The notes under the pieces were generated by a model. The model searched no databases. It saw only the letters and a program-made list of their open reading frames with translations, and was not told the DNA's origin. Below are positions 41,410 through 51,522 of a stretch of DNA of 64,000 nucleotides, one piece after another. Made by a program: the position numbers and the translations under genes. The stretch's first letter is position 1. Each line of letters opens with the position of its first letter. The stretch spans positions 68,042-132,041 of the forward strand of contig DIGF01000035.1 of the NCBI GenBank assembly GCA_002419505.1, read 5' to 3'. Source of the DNA: Caryophanales bacterium UBA5729 (lineage in GTDB: Bacteria; Bacillota_I; Bacilli_A; Izemoplasmatales; Hujiaoplasmataceae).

Positions 41410-42762
41410 CTAACGTAACTTCTTTATTAATTCATCGTAGTGGAAAATCTTTTCATACTCACTGTCCCAGAAATCCATGTTTTTCATTTCATCAAGATAT
41501 GCTTGTTGATAACCGAATTTCAACCAATCTTTCTCTTTTTGTATGAATAACTTTTCCTTTTGACTCATAGGACGATAATCAGCAATATCATCAATGCTGG
41601 TTTTATGAAACACATCTCTAAACCATCTTCTTAAAACAAAATCTTCTGTTTCTAAGTATCTTTTCTTTAAGTCTTCCAAAACTGTTTCATAACGATCGAA
41701 ACCATCTGTCGCAATCGTAACTACATTATCTTCAGGACCAAGTTTTAGGTACTTAGCCATTTTGATTGCGCCAATAATATTACAGATTCCAGAAACGCCA
41801 AACAACTCTCTCATATTGTTTGCGACATCTTTTTGAACACCATTTTCAACAAGGATATTGATGCCATCGTGAATTATTTTTAGACCTTGTACAGATTCTT
41901 CGTCCTTAATGAGTGCAATAAAATCCGTATTTAAAATATTATGAATCAAGGTGCACATCTTATCACCGATACCTTCAATTCGGTGTTGGCCCCTACCGCT
42001 ATTCATTAAAGTTGAACATTCATATGGTTCTAAAGCAGCAATCTTTACTTCAGGAAAAATCTTCTTTATGTGATCGCCTGCAGCTAAAGTTCCAGCTGAG
42101 CCAGGAGCTGACGCAAAACACGCTATTCTGCCATTTCCTATACCTTTAACCGCTTCTATACAAGCGTTCCCAGTAACATGACGATGAAAGCGGTAATTAG
42201 GTAATAATTCAAATTGTGCCAAAGAACGATTCTTTGGATTTTTCTTTAATTCAAAAGTTCGCTCTAAAGTTAAGATTACATCAGACTCGGTTCCCGGGGT
42301 TAAATCTAGCTTCGCTCCATATTTTTTAATTCTTTGGTATCTTTCTTTGCTCATATTGTCAGGCATGATTACGATAGAATCATATTTCATCAAATTACAA
42401 ATATAAGAAACCCCGATACCAAAATTACCTGTAGATGGTCCCAAGATAGTGTGCTCGCCAGGAATTATGGTTTGATCAACGCAGCCTTCAATTAATGTTG
42501 AGTAAGCTGGTCCGACTTTATGTGATCCGGAAGGGAAATACTTGCCAAGCAACACAACGATATTACATTCTACTCCAGTCATTTCTTTCGGCAAGATAAT
42601 CTTATGTACTTGGTTTTTTTCATCTTTCCAGTTGATGTTAAATAGATTAATCGGATCTAATTCATCACTTTTTCCAGCCAAAGCTTTTTTTCTGATTTCA
42701 GGATCAATATGTGAAGGGAAAGCCATCTCATCATAAGTTGGTCCAAACGGTATTTTGTTCAT
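41410..42762 (-). CDS. PLP-dependent lyase, fold type II (YgeX position)
   Basis: The 450-residue protein has the fold-type-II PLP signature with the lysine in YFPSGSHKVGPAY and the phosphate loop in GPSTGNFGIGV, and a later CFASAPGSAGTLAAGDH. It is not a close diaminopropionate ammonia-lyase (YgeX/DpaL, about 400 residues), but it occupies the YgeX position between ygeY and a threonine-synthase-like gene. It may perform the terminal beta-elimination to pyruvate and ammonia. It starts one base inside the preceding stop. Confidence 0.6.
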   Translation of the reverse strand: MNKIPFGPTYDEMAFPSHIDPEIRKKALAGKSDELDPINLFNINWKDEKNQVHKIILPKEMTGVECNIVVLLGKYFPSGSHKVGPAYSTLIEGCVDQTIIPGEHTILGPSTGNFGIGVSYICNLMKYDSIVIMPDNMSKERYQRIKKYGAKLDLTPGTESDVILTLERTFELKKNPKNRSLAQFELLPNYRFHRHVTGNACIEAVKGIGNGRIACFASAPGSAGTLAAGDHIKKIFPEVKIAALEPYECSTLMNSGRGQHRIEGIGDKMCTLIHNILNTDFIALIKDEESVQGLKIIHDGINILVENGVQKDVANNMRELFGVSGICNIIGAIKMAKYLKLGPEDNVVTIATDGFDRYETVLEDLKKRYLETEDFVLRRWFRDVFHKTSIDDIADYRPMSQKEKLFIQKEKDWLKFGYQQAYLDEMKNMDFWDSEYEKIFHYDELIKKLR

Positions 42763-44009
42763 TAGTTAAGTCCTCTTTTCTTGTTTAAATATTCTTTTAA
42801 TTCATTTAGATTACTACTTAGAAGAATTGGTTCTTCTATTACTTTAGCAGCATTTTTAGGATCTTTTAAACCGTTTCCGGTTATGATTATCGTTACGGTT
42901 TCAGTTTTTTTAATTATATCATTAGCTCTTGCTTTAACAAATCCGGCAAAACTAGCTGCTGCAGCTGGTTCAGCAAAAACGCCTTCACTCATTCCTAATT
43001 CTAGCAAAGATTGTAGAATTAATTCATCGCTTACTTTTACGAAAGTTCCATTAGTTTTTTTTACAGCATCTAAACCCTTTACAGGATTCCTTGGTATGCC
43101 AACGGCAATGCTATCGGCGATGGTGTTCTCTTCCGTTTCGTAAAGTTCATGTAATTCATGAAATGCATCATAAAAAGGTGAACAACCTTCACTCTGAACT
43201 CCTAAGATTTTCGGAATTTTTTCAATCATCTTTAATTGTAATAAATCATAAAAACCTTTATAAACTCCACCAATCGTACAACCGTCTCCCACGGAAACTA
43301 CTACCCAATCCGTTACTTTAAAATCAGTCTGTTCCGCAATCTCTAACGCTACAGTTTTCTTACCTTCGATCAGATTAGGGTTTATGGCGGCATTGCGATT
43401 ATAAAAACCATAATAGTCTATTGCTGCTTTTGATAAATTATAGGCTGCTTTATAATCTCCTTTAATCTTAATTAAAGTTGATCCAAAAATCGACAATTGC
43501 GTCAATTTGCCAATCGGAGCTCTCTCAGGAACAAAAATCACTGTTTTCAGTCCAAGTTTAGCTGCATTACCGGCTAATGACGAAGCCGCATTACCAGTAG
43601 AGGAACAAGAAATTGTTTTATTGTTTGTCTCTATTGCCTTAACGCAGGCGATTAGACTAGCCCGATCTTTTAAAGACTGAGTTGGATTCATCCCTTCGTC
43701 TTTTATTAACAATTGTTTAACATCGTACTTCTCTCTTAAATTCTTTGATTGATAAAGAGGAGTCCACCCAACTTTTAAAGTATCTTTGGTAAATTCAACT
43801 TCTACCGGCAATAACGGCATATATCGCCAAATCGAATAATCTAAATTACTGTTTAAATAATCTTTTGTAAAAACTTCGCTGATTTTTGTATAATCATACT
43901 CAATATCCAAGATACCTTTTTCCCCGCATTCAGGACAAGTATATAACTCAGTAGTGCTTGGAAACGTCTTCTCGCAAATGGTGCAGCGATACTGTTTTTT
44001 ATAACTCAT
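42762..44009 (-). CDS. Threonine-synthase-like PLP enzyme with zinc ribbon
   Basis: The 415-residue protein has an N-terminal zinc ribbon (CTICEKTF and CPECG) and a fold-type-II PLP domain with the lysine in NPTQSLKDRASL and the loop SCSSTGNAASSLAG. By family it is a threonine synthase. No homoserine kinase or dehydrogenase is nearby, and it is embedded in a purine operon next to a second PLP lyase, so a role in a diamino-acid elimination is possible. Which of the two enzymes is the functional YgeX is open. ATG at 44009 follows GGTGA. Confidence 0.65.
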   Translation of the reverse strand: MSYKKQYRCTICEKTFPSTTELYTCPECGEKGILDIEYDYTKISEVFTKDYLNSNLDYSIWRYMPLLPVEVEFTKDTLKVGWTPLYQSKNLREKYDVKQLLIKDEGMNPTQSLKDRASLIACVKAIETNNKTISCSSTGNAASSLAGNAAKLGLKTVIFVPERAPIGKLTQLSIFGSTLIKIKGDYKAAYNLSKAAIDYYGFYNRNAAINPNLIEGKKTVALEIAEQTDFKVTDWVVVSVGDGCTIGGVYKGFYDLLQLKMIEKIPKILGVQSEGCSPFYDAFHELHELYETEENTIADSIAVGIPRNPVKGLDAVKKTNGTFVKVSDELILQSLLELGMSEGVFAEPAAAASFAGFVKARANDIIKKTETVTIIITGNGLKDPKNAAKVIEEPILLSSNLNELKEYLNKKRGLN

Positions 44010-45726
44010 TTGTTTCACCAGCTTCTAGTTTAATTAACTTAAACTCCGTGACATCGAAAAGACCTAAATCAGTCAGCTTAAGTTCTGGAATAACTGCTAA
44101 AGAAAGAAAAGCTAATTGCAAGAATGGGTCTTCAATATCTTCACTGACGCCAAGGCTTCTAACCTCAAATTCCAGTTTTTTTAGTTTTTCTTCAACGAAA
44201 TCACTTGTTTTAAGTGACATGAGACCAGCAACTTCTAAAGGCAAAAAATCGATAATTTTTGCTTTTGAAACCAAAACAATTCCGCCACCAATTTCTTTAA
44301 TCTTATTAATTGCTTCTTTCATGTCTAAGTCATTATCGCCAAGGCAGATTAAATTATGGGAGTCATGAGCAATTGTCATTGCAATAGCTGCGTTTTTTAA
44401 TCCGTACCCTTCAACAATACCTTTGCCAATATTTCCAGTATTATGATGTCTTTCAATCACTACTAGTTTTAGTAAATTAGGATTGTTTGAGCTTTTAAAT
44501 TCACTCTGATCCAAAACGACTCGTTTTACAAACTTTTTTGTGGTTACGTTATTTTTCACTAAACCAATAACATTGACTATATCTTGCTTCAAAATAAATT
44601 CTAAATTGATTTTCTTTAAATCGATATTAACTGTATCCATCACTTCATGAGCGTCGACATGTGATGCTTGGAATAAAGCTCTTGTAGCTTTCACAACTAA
44701 TTTTCCGTTTTTAAATACATCTTCAACTGAGATATTATCAAGATCTTTAAACGCAACAATATCAGCCTTATAACCTGGTGCTAAAGCCCCTAAATTTCTT
44801 ATATTGTAACAGTTAGCTATATTGATTGTCGCCATTGATATCGCACTAATTGGCGGTATACCGGCATTTATAGCAATGCGAATATTGTTATCCATATGTC
44901 CGAAAGCCTTGATATCGCTAGGATGTAAGTCATCGGAACAAAATAAAACTCTGTCATAATACTCAGGTTTTAATCCCGGTAGTAAATCCAAGAGATTCTT
45001 AGTTTGTGAACCTTCACGCAGGTGAACATACATACCTCTTTTAACCTTATCAATTAATTCGTCCGGCTCCGTACATTCATGATCAGTTTGAACACCAGCT
45101 AAAACATAAGCATTCAAATCTTTACCTTTCACTAAAGGCGCATGACCATCGATAGTTAAACCGGAAAACACCTTGATTTTTTCAAGAACTTCCGCATCAC
45201 CGTTAATAGCTCCACGATAATCCATCATTTCGCCCAAACCTAAAACAGAGTTTTGCTTAATGTATTTTTTAATATTTTTTGCTAACAACTTCGCTCCAGC
45301 GGTTTCATAAGGAGTTGAGGGAACACAGGATGGAATCATCATGAAAACATCTAAAGGCGAAGCTTTAGAAGCTTTAATCATAAAATCAATACCTTTGTTA
45401 CCACAAACATTTGCGATTTCATGTGAATCAGCAACAACAGAGGTTGTGCCTTTAGGCATTACTGCTAAAGCATAATTGTTGGGAGTAAGCATTGAAGATT
45501 CGATATGGACATGGCCATCAATAAAACCAGGGGATAAATAATACCCTTGATAATCAATCTCCTCTTTCCCCTGATAATCACCAATACCTACAATGAATCC
45601 ATCGGCGATAGCTAGATTGCCAAAGTCGACACTCTTGGTAAATACGTTAATAATTTTAGCGTTTTTTAAAACTAAATCAGCTAAAATTTCCCCTCTAGCA
45701 ACAGCTAATAGTCTTTGTTTATCCAA
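43999..45726 (-). CDS. ade: Adenine deaminase
   Basis: The 575-residue amidohydrolase has the Ade layout: SPGFIDGHVHIESSML, GTTSVVADSHEIANV, GLTIDGHAPLVKG, FCSDDLHPSD and the C-terminal IAHDSHNLICLG. It deaminates adenine to hypoxanthine. Its position feeds hypoxanthine to the molybdenum hydroxylases of the operon. It overlaps the threonine-synthase-like gene by about 10 nt. Confidence 0.92.
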   Translation of the reverse strand: MDKQRLLAVARGEILADLVLKNAKIINVFTKSVDFGNLAIADGFIVGIGDYQGKEEIDYQGYYLSPGFIDGHVHIESSMLTPNNYALAVMPKGTTSVVADSHEIANVCGNKGIDFMIKASKASPLDVFMMIPSCVPSTPYETAGAKLLAKNIKKYIKQNSVLGLGEMMDYRGAINGDAEVLEKIKVFSGLTIDGHAPLVKGKDLNAYVLAGVQTDHECTEPDELIDKVKRGMYVHLREGSQTKNLLDLLPGLKPEYYDRVLFCSDDLHPSDIKAFGHMDNNIRIAINAGIPPISAISMATINIANCYNIRNLGALAPGYKADIVAFKDLDNISVEDVFKNGKLVVKATRALFQASHVDAHEVMDTVNIDLKKINLEFILKQDIVNVIGLVKNNVTTKKFVKRVVLDQSEFKSSNNPNLLKLVVIERHHNTGNIGKGIVEGYGLKNAAIAMTIAHDSHNLICLGDNDLDMKEAINKIKEIGGGIVLVSKAKIIDFLPLEVAGLMSLKTSDFVEEKLKKLEFEVRSLGVSEDIEDPFLQLAFLSLAVIPELKLTDLGLFDVTEFKLIKLEAGETNEL

Positions 45727-45747
45727 TCAGTAAAACCTCCCAGCTTA

Positions 45748-46587
45748 TTATATTTTTTCCAAAAATTCTTTGATTAAATTAGAGCAGACTTCTTTACGAT
45801 AAAGTTTATTCGATCTTTGATCATCTATCGGCTTAATAAATTCGCTGTAATAACCAATTATTTCGTCACTCATATCTTTAATTGTCTTTTTATCAATCCC
45901 AATGAGCTTTTCTTCAATTTCTCTTCTTCTTACCACGAAAATATTGACTGCACCAAAAGCAAATCTAATATCTTTAACTAAATTATTTTCCATTCGTAAA
46001 GCCCCAGCAAAAGATAATTTTGATATTGCATCACTAAGCCGCGGTCCAACTTTTCTAAAATAGACTAAATCAAAATTTATTTTAGGGATAATTATTTTTG
46101 TAATCATCTCATTTTTTGCTAAATCAATTTTCCTTACGCCTAAAATAAAATCTTTGAGCAACTGATATCTAGTACTATTAATTGACTTAATTTCGAGTTT
46201 AGCATCTAGCAAATATAAACAAACTAATGAATCTCCAGCTGGTGATGCATTACCGATATTACCAGCTAATGTAGCAGTATGTCTAATTGCTGGAGAAGCC
46301 ATTTCTAAAATGCTGTCTCGAAGAATTTTAGGTACTAGGTTATTTTCCAAAATCTGTTCTAAGCTACAAGTAGCTCCAATATAAATATTTGATTTATCTT
46401 CAGTAATATGTTTTAATTCATCAACTAAACTCACATATAAAACATCGGTCTTAAAACCGATAGCAATACCAGAATGAGTGCGATTTTGAATCAACATGTC
46501 AGTTCCGCCAGCTACGATTTTAACATTTTCTTGATTAAGGATATTCAAACAGTCGTCAAGACTCTTTGCGACAAATGCTTTTACCAT
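45748..46587 (-). CDS. Molybdenum hydroxylase FAD subunit (set 2)
   Basis: The 279-residue FAD-binding protein has IVAGGTDMLIQNR (FAD pyrophosphate) and SPAIRHTATLAGNIGNASPAGDSLV, typical of XdhB/YgfM/CoxM medium subunits. It passes electrons from the iron-sulfur subunit to an acceptor. It overlaps the 2Fe-2S gene by 7 nt and is third in the set Mo/2Fe-2S/FAD. Confidence 0.88.
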   Translation of the reverse strand: MVKAFVAKSLDDCLNILNQENVKIVAGGTDMLIQNRTHSGIAIGFKTDVLYVSLVDELKHITEDKSNIYIGATCSLEQILENNLVPKILRDSILEMASPAIRHTATLAGNIGNASPAGDSLVCLYLLDAKLEIKSINSTRYQLLKDFILGVRKIDLAKNEMITKIIIPKINFDLVYFRKVGPRLSDAISKLSFAGALRMENNLVKDIRFAFGAVNIFVVRRREIEEKLIGIDKKTIKDMSDEIIGYYSEFIKPIDDQRSNKLYRKEVCSNLIKEFLEKI

Positions 46588-47054
46588 AAGCCTTCACCTG
46601 CTTTAGCAGCTTCTTTAACCGCTTCGATAATTAAATTATATCCAGTGCAACGACAGAGATTTCCTGATAAACCTATCTTGATTTCAAAATCATTTGGATG
46701 AGGATTCTTGTTCAACAAACTCTCAGTCGCAATTATCATTCCTGGCGTACAAAAACCACATTGAACTCCCCCCGTTTTAGCAAAAGCTTCTTTGATAATT
46801 CGATATCTTTCAGTAATGGAAAAACCCTCAATTGTAATAATTTCTTTATCCATAACATTTGCTAGTGGCGTGCAGCAAGAGTTAACAATTTCATGATTCA
46901 AAAGCACTGCACAAGCACCGCATTCTCCCTCACCGCAACCCTCTTTTGGTCCAGTTAGATTAAAATCGTTTCTCAAGACATCCAATAATCTCATATTTAA
47001 GTCTTTATCGATTTCGACAACTTCATTATTTAGGGTAAACTTAATCTTTGCCAT
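46581..47054 (-). CDS. Molybdenum hydroxylase 2Fe-2S subunit (set 2)
   Basis: The 157-residue protein carries two [2Fe-2S] centres. The plant-type cysteines are in GCGEGECGACAVLL and SCCTPL; the helical-domain cysteines are in GGVQCGFCTPGMI and GNLCRCTGYNLI. It is equivalent to XdhC of E. coli/CoxS. It overlaps both neighbours. Confidence 0.92.
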   Translation of the reverse strand: MAKIKFTLNNEVVEIDKDLNMRLLDVLRNDFNLTGPKEGCGEGECGACAVLLNHEIVNSCCTPLANVMDKEIITIEGFSITERYRIIKEAFAKTGGVQCGFCTPGMIIATESLLNKNPHPNDFEIKIGLSGNLCRCTGYNLIIEAVKEAAKAGEGLW

Positions 47055-49125
47055 TTTTCATCAACTCCATAATATATTCAGGTGTAACTGGGATTTTAAA
47101 GACCTTCTTACCAATAGCATTCTCTATTGCTTTAGCAACTGCAGGCGCACCACCAATTAAAGATAGTTCACCAACGCCTTTTGCACCGTAAGGACCATAT
47201 GCATAAGGGTTTTCATAAAGATACGTTTCCATAGAGCACATATCCATAGCTGTAGGAATAATGTAATCCGTCATGTTCTTTTGCATAATCTTACCTTTGT
47301 CATGATTCATTACTTCTAAATAACCATAAGCTAACCCTTGAGCTAAGCCCCCATCAGCCTGTCCAATGACAATTCTTTCATCGATTGCTTTGCCAATATC
47401 ATAAAAAGCCCAGGTTTTATTGACTTTAACTTGATAAGTAAAACGATCAACTTCGACTTCAACTACATTAACACCCCAAGAGTATGCTGGATAAGCATCA
47501 CCTTTGAAATTACTTTCATCATACTTAATATAATCAGGTTGTTCATATTGTTTTTCAACGACAAAACTTCCTTCATTCCACCTATCTTTTACTTCTTTAG
47601 TAGCTCGAGCTACCAAGCCACCGACTATCATCATCGTTCTAGAAGCAACTGTCGGTCCTGAATCAGGAACGAAATCAGTATCGGGATTATTAAAAATAAC
47701 CTTATCAATATCGATTTCAAGAATATGAGCAACTAATTTTCTGAAAGTTGTTTTAACTCCCTGTCCCATATCTACGGCTGCGATTAAGATTTCAACTTTA
47801 TCAAATTGTTTTTTTAATCTCACCTTAGCTTTGATAATATTTTTTTCACCGGAACCAGTAAATCCACAACCGTGAAAGAACAGACTCATCCCAACACCTT
47901 TTAAATTCTGTTGCTTTTTAAACATGGTTTTTTTATTGTTATAATCAGAAACCTCTAAGGCTTTTTCTATCATTTCAGGCATCAAAACCGGATCTCTAAA
48001 CACGCCCATTGTCGATGTGTAATCGCCTTGTTTAGCTAATATACTTTTACTAAATTCAAGCGGATCCAATCCTAATTCCATCGCTATATGTTCCACAAAC
48101 ATCTCTATCGCAAAAAACATTTGCGGCGCACCAAAACCTCTGAAAGCTCCATTAGGCACGGTATTTGTTTTATATACATCACCGCTTACATCTAAGTTAT
48201 CAATCGCGTAAGCTCCAGTGCATGCGATGAGCGCTCTTGATAAAACTACTCCACTTAAACCAATAGTCGCTCCACCATCAATTCCTACGTGAACACTTAA
48301 ACCGTTGATCTTATTATCTTTGATTGAAGCTTTAAAGTTTATTCTTGACGGATGTCTTTTAGTTGTAACTAGCATATCTTCTTCACGTTCATAGACTAAT
48401 TGGATTGGTTGTTTAATCTTCTTTAAAGCAACTGCTAACTGGCATGCCATCAAAGAAGGAAATTCTTCCTTCCCGCCAAAAGCTCCACCAACAGCCGCTT
48501 GAATAACTCTAACCTCATCATCTTTAGCACCTAAAGCTTGAATAACTGCATTCTTAACATAGTAAGGGCATTGAATTGAACCGATTAAAGTGGTTTTATC
48601 CGTTTCTAAATAACCGATAAACCCTTGAGGTTCGATATAAGCTTGTTCTTGATAACCAGTCTGATAAACATATTCAATAATCTTCCCTTCTTCAAGCGCA
48701 CTTTTTCCTAATCCCTTATCAAAATGATAATGGATAACACTATCTTTCCAGGCAAATACCGGTTCTTCTTCTTTGTACTCAATTTTCACCTCAGCAAAGA
48801 GCTTACTTAAAACTGCTTTATCCGGTCCTATCAATAAAGCAATTGGTTCATAAAGGTAAGTAATATCTCCCTCGGTAAAAATCGGCATATCATCAAATAT
48901 AACTTTGACAATATTCTTTCCAGGAATATCTTTGTAATCAACAATATAGTATCCTAAGGGTAATTCAGGATAATCAATCTTGATAATTTTCCCTTTAGCG
49001 ATTTTTGAACGCACAGTAAAAGCGTATAGCATATTATCAAGTTTGATATCAGCTACATAAATCGCTTTTCCTGAAGTTTTTTCATCATTATCAACTTTGT
49101 TTATTGATGTCGATATATCTCTCAT
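47041..49125 (-). CDS. Molybdenum hydroxylase large subunit (set 2)
   Basis: The 694-residue molybdopterin-binding subunit has GGAFGGKEEFPSL, GAFRGFGAPQMFF, a molybdenum-site loop VDMGQGVKTTF and the catalytic glutamate in GAKGVGELSLIGG. It is in the xanthine dehydrogenase family and is shorter than full XdhA (about 750). Substrate is a purine or related heterocycle by context. ATG at 49125 follows AAAGG; the longer frame begins inside the PreA-like gene. Confidence 0.88.
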   Translation of the reverse strand: MRDISTSINKVDNDEKTSGKAIYVADIKLDNMLYAFTVRSKIAKGKIIKIDYPELPLGYYIVDYKDIPGKNIVKVIFDDMPIFTEGDITYLYEPIALLIGPDKAVLSKLFAEVKIEYKEEEPVFAWKDSVIHYHFDKGLGKSALEEGKIIEYVYQTGYQEQAYIEPQGFIGYLETDKTTLIGSIQCPYYVKNAVIQALGAKDDEVRVIQAAVGGAFGGKEEFPSLMACQLAVALKKIKQPIQLVYEREEDMLVTTKRHPSRINFKASIKDNKINGLSVHVGIDGGATIGLSGVVLSRALIACTGAYAIDNLDVSGDVYKTNTVPNGAFRGFGAPQMFFAIEMFVEHIAMELGLDPLEFSKSILAKQGDYTSTMGVFRDPVLMPEMIEKALEVSDYNNKKTMFKKQQNLKGVGMSLFFHGCGFTGSGEKNIIKAKVRLKKQFDKVEILIAAVDMGQGVKTTFRKLVAHILEIDIDKVIFNNPDTDFVPDSGPTVASRTMMIVGGLVARATKEVKDRWNEGSFVVEKQYEQPDYIKYDESNFKGDAYPAYSWGVNVVEVEVDRFTYQVKVNKTWAFYDIGKAIDERIVIGQADGGLAQGLAYGYLEVMNHDKGKIMQKNMTDYIIPTAMDMCSMETYLYENPYAYGPYGAKGVGELSLIGGAPAVAKAIENAIGKKVFKIPVTPEYIMELMKNGKD

Positions 49126-49129
49126 AAAA

Positions 49130-50212
49130 TTACCTTTCTTTAAAGCTAATTGCTCCTGTAGGACACTTGGCAATACAAAGTCCACATTCAAAACATTTTT
49201 CTTCGTTAAATGTAATTACTCCAGGATAATCAATAGCGAAATACGGACAAATTTTCTGACATAACATGCAATCAATACATTTATCTCTATCCAATACTGG
49301 TAAACTTTGTTTATATACTACTTCTTTTTTCAGCCCATGAGTAATTACATCTTCAACACTTGAAAACCCATATTTTTCCAGAGTTTTAGGTAAATCATTA
49401 ATGATTTTCGAATACAGGTCTTTACCAACCAAAAGGGCAGCTGATAACATTTGCACGGCACTAGCTCCCGCCAACAAGAATTCCAAAACATCCTCAGCGT
49501 TTTTAATCCCGCCAACCCCAATTACAGTTAGTGATGGTTCAGCTTGTTTAATTTTATAAACGGTGGCTAAAGCGATCGGTTTAATAGCCGGACCGCTGGT
49601 CCAGACAAAACCGCTGTCATTACCATAGATGATAGCTTTAGTCTTTAAATCAATCTTCATTGTTGGACCTAAAGAATTAATTGCGACCACTCCATTAGCT
49701 CCAGCCTCTTTAATCGCTTTTGCAAAGCCTTCTGGATTAGGAATATGAGGACTGATTTTCATGTAAATCGGTTTTTTAGTATTTCTTCTAATCGCTTTAA
49801 CAGTATTTTTTATCACATCTAAATTCGTACCTACATAATGAGTAGAAATCTCATAAGCATCTGCGAACTTTTCCATTTTTGGAACTAAAAATTCCATATC
49901 TTCTTGAGAATAACCTAAACTAACGATTAATGGACGATCTTTGGTTTTCATATATTCAGGCAAAATTTCATTAATCCATTTTTCATAGCTATATTCACTC
50001 CATAATTCTGAATTCATTATGAAAGTTTTATCACCGTAAATGCAAGGCTTAGGAATATGTGGCAATTCTTTCGAGATAGTTTTAGTTACAATACCACCAC
50101 AGCCTTGATCTACTAAAAAGTTTAGTTTCTCTAAATCTCCGTTTAATGGACCAGCAGCTGGCATTAAAGGATTTTTTAGTTTTAATCCATCAAAATTAAC
50201 AGTTAAATTCAA
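49130..50212 (-). CDS. PreA-like dihydropyrimidine/dihydroorotate dehydrogenase with ferredoxin tail
   Basis: The 360-residue protein has an FMN-binding barrel (LKNPLMPAAGPLNGD, MKISPHIPN, VGGIKNAEDVLEFLLAGASAVQM) followed by two [4Fe-4S] motifs (CIDCMLCQKICP and CFECGLCIAKCP). This is the PreA/DPD C-terminal layout. E. coli purine clusters carry the large DPD-like YgfK; here this compact protein sits at its position and may reduce a ring intermediate. No PreT partner is present. A TTG start follows GAAGG and overlaps ssnA by 17 nt. Confidence 0.8.
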   Translation of the reverse strand: MNLTVNFDGLKLKNPLMPAAGPLNGDLEKLNFLVDQGCGGIVTKTISKELPHIPKPCIYGDKTFIMNSELWSEYSYEKWINEILPEYMKTKDRPLIVSLGYSQEDMEFLVPKMEKFADAYEISTHYVGTNLDVIKNTVKAIRRNTKKPIYMKISPHIPNPEGFAKAIKEAGANGVVAINSLGPTMKIDLKTKAIIYGNDSGFVWTSGPAIKPIALATVYKIKQAEPSLTVIGVGGIKNAEDVLEFLLAGASAVQMLSAALLVGKDLYSKIINDLPKTLEKYGFSSVEDVITHGLKKEVVYKQSLPVLDRDKCIDCMLCQKICPYFAIDYPGVITFNEEKCFECGLCIAKCPTGAISFKER

Positions 50213-51512
50213 GTTTATTACCTTCTTTCTTAATAATTTCCCAAAGCTTGGTTGCTTGATTTAAAGCTTCTTGATAATCCTTATCAAATTGCTCGATAAA
50301 CTTAAAATCTTTGATTACCATCTTCCCGCTAGCGAAAACAATTTCCGGTCTAAACCCTGGATACGCTCCAAAGAATAAATGTGCAAAGATATTGTCATTA
50401 TTGATTGGACTGAACGGTTTGTAATCAGAAACAATTAAATCTGCTTCAGCGCCGATTTCAAATTTACCTAATGTAGTTCCCATCATCATATTAGTGTATT
50501 CATATGTATTAATAATAATTTTCCTTAAATCATCTAAACTAAAACCAATTGGAGAATTTGTTTGAAGATGACTTAAATAATAAATGTTTAAATACTCCAT
50601 CGGTTGACTTTGAATTAAACCATCATTCCCGCTGATTACTCTGATGCCTTTATCAAGAAAAGCCTTAATTTTAGGGATTCCCACAGCGTTATTTAAGTTT
50701 GATGTAACGTTAACTGCGATTGTTGCATTATGCTTTTTTATGATATCCATTTCCGTTTCATTTATATGCGTACAGTGAACAAGCAACGATTTGTCATTTA
50801 GTAAGTTATATTTTTCCAACCGTTCAACAACTCTTAAGCCATAATTTTTTACACATTCTTCTTCATCCATCAAACTCTCTGCGACATGAATATGTATGCC
50901 CTCTTCGCCAAGGTTTTCACTGATTAGTTTTAAAGATTCATCGCTTAATGATAATGAAGCATGCATCCCAAATAAACCTCGTGAATATTGGCTGTTATTG
51001 CTTTTGATAAATTCAAGATTTTCTTTGATGCTTGCTTTAACATCAAAACGATCACTTGTTTCAAAAGCAAAAATTCCTCGTAAACCTAAACGATCATTTA
51101 TCGCTTTTCTTATCGTTTCTAAACTATTATCAACTAAAGTGCTAGCGTGATGATCAATTAAGGTTGTCGTTCCCATTTTTAACTGATTTAACCCGCCCAT
51201 TAGCGCCGAATAGAATATCATATCTCGATCAAGAAAATGGTCTAATTTCCACCATAGCTGTTTTAAAATTTCTAAAAAATTCTTTGGATTAAACTCGTTG
51301 CTCATTCCTCTTGCAAAAGTTGAATACAAGTGTGTATGACCGGTCACAAATCCTGGGATGATCAGTTTATTTTCTAAATCTATCTCAAGATAATTATCAT
51401 TAACGTAATTTACCATTAAACCAACTTTGCGAATTTTTTCATCAAAAATCATAAAAGCTTTATCATAGTAGTTATGATAATCATAAATTCTTGCATTAAT
51501 TAAAGCATACAT
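50196..51512 (-). CDS. ssnA: SsnA-like amidohydrolase
   Basis: The 438-residue metal-dependent hydrolase of the TRZ/ATZ/SsnA group has GFVTGHTHLYSTFARGM (HxH), HIHVAESLMDEEECV, LVHCTHINETE and ISGNDGL. SsnA is a conserved member of urate/xanthine gene clusters and is thought to act as an aminohydrolase. ATG at 51512 follows GAGGTGG. It lies 10 nt after hyuA. Confidence 0.85.
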   Translation of the reverse strand: MYALINARIYDYHNYYDKAFMIFDEKIRKVGLMVNYVNDNYLEIDLENKLIIPGFVTGHTHLYSTFARGMSNEFNPKNFLEILKQLWWKLDHFLDRDMIFYSALMGGLNQLKMGTTTLIDHHASTLVDNSLETIRKAINDRLGLRGIFAFETSDRFDVKASIKENLEFIKSNNSQYSRGLFGMHASLSLSDESLKLISENLGEEGIHIHVAESLMDEEECVKNYGLRVVERLEKYNLLNDKSLLVHCTHINETEMDIIKKHNATIAVNVTSNLNNAVGIPKIKAFLDKGIRVISGNDGLIQSQPMEYLNIYYLSHLQTNSPIGFSLDDLRKIIINTYEYTNMMMGTTLGKFEIGAEADLIVSDYKPFSPINNDNIFAHLFFGAYPGFRPEIVFASGKMVIKDFKFIEQFDKDYQEALNQATKLWEIIKKEGNKLEFNC

Positions 51513-51522
51513 CTTTTCCACC

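Noticed and set aside
43958..44368. A 136-codon plus-strand frame over the ade/threonine-synthase junction
   Set aside because: Ser/Lys-rich translation typical of an antisense shadow; the opposite strand is a clear adenine deaminase.
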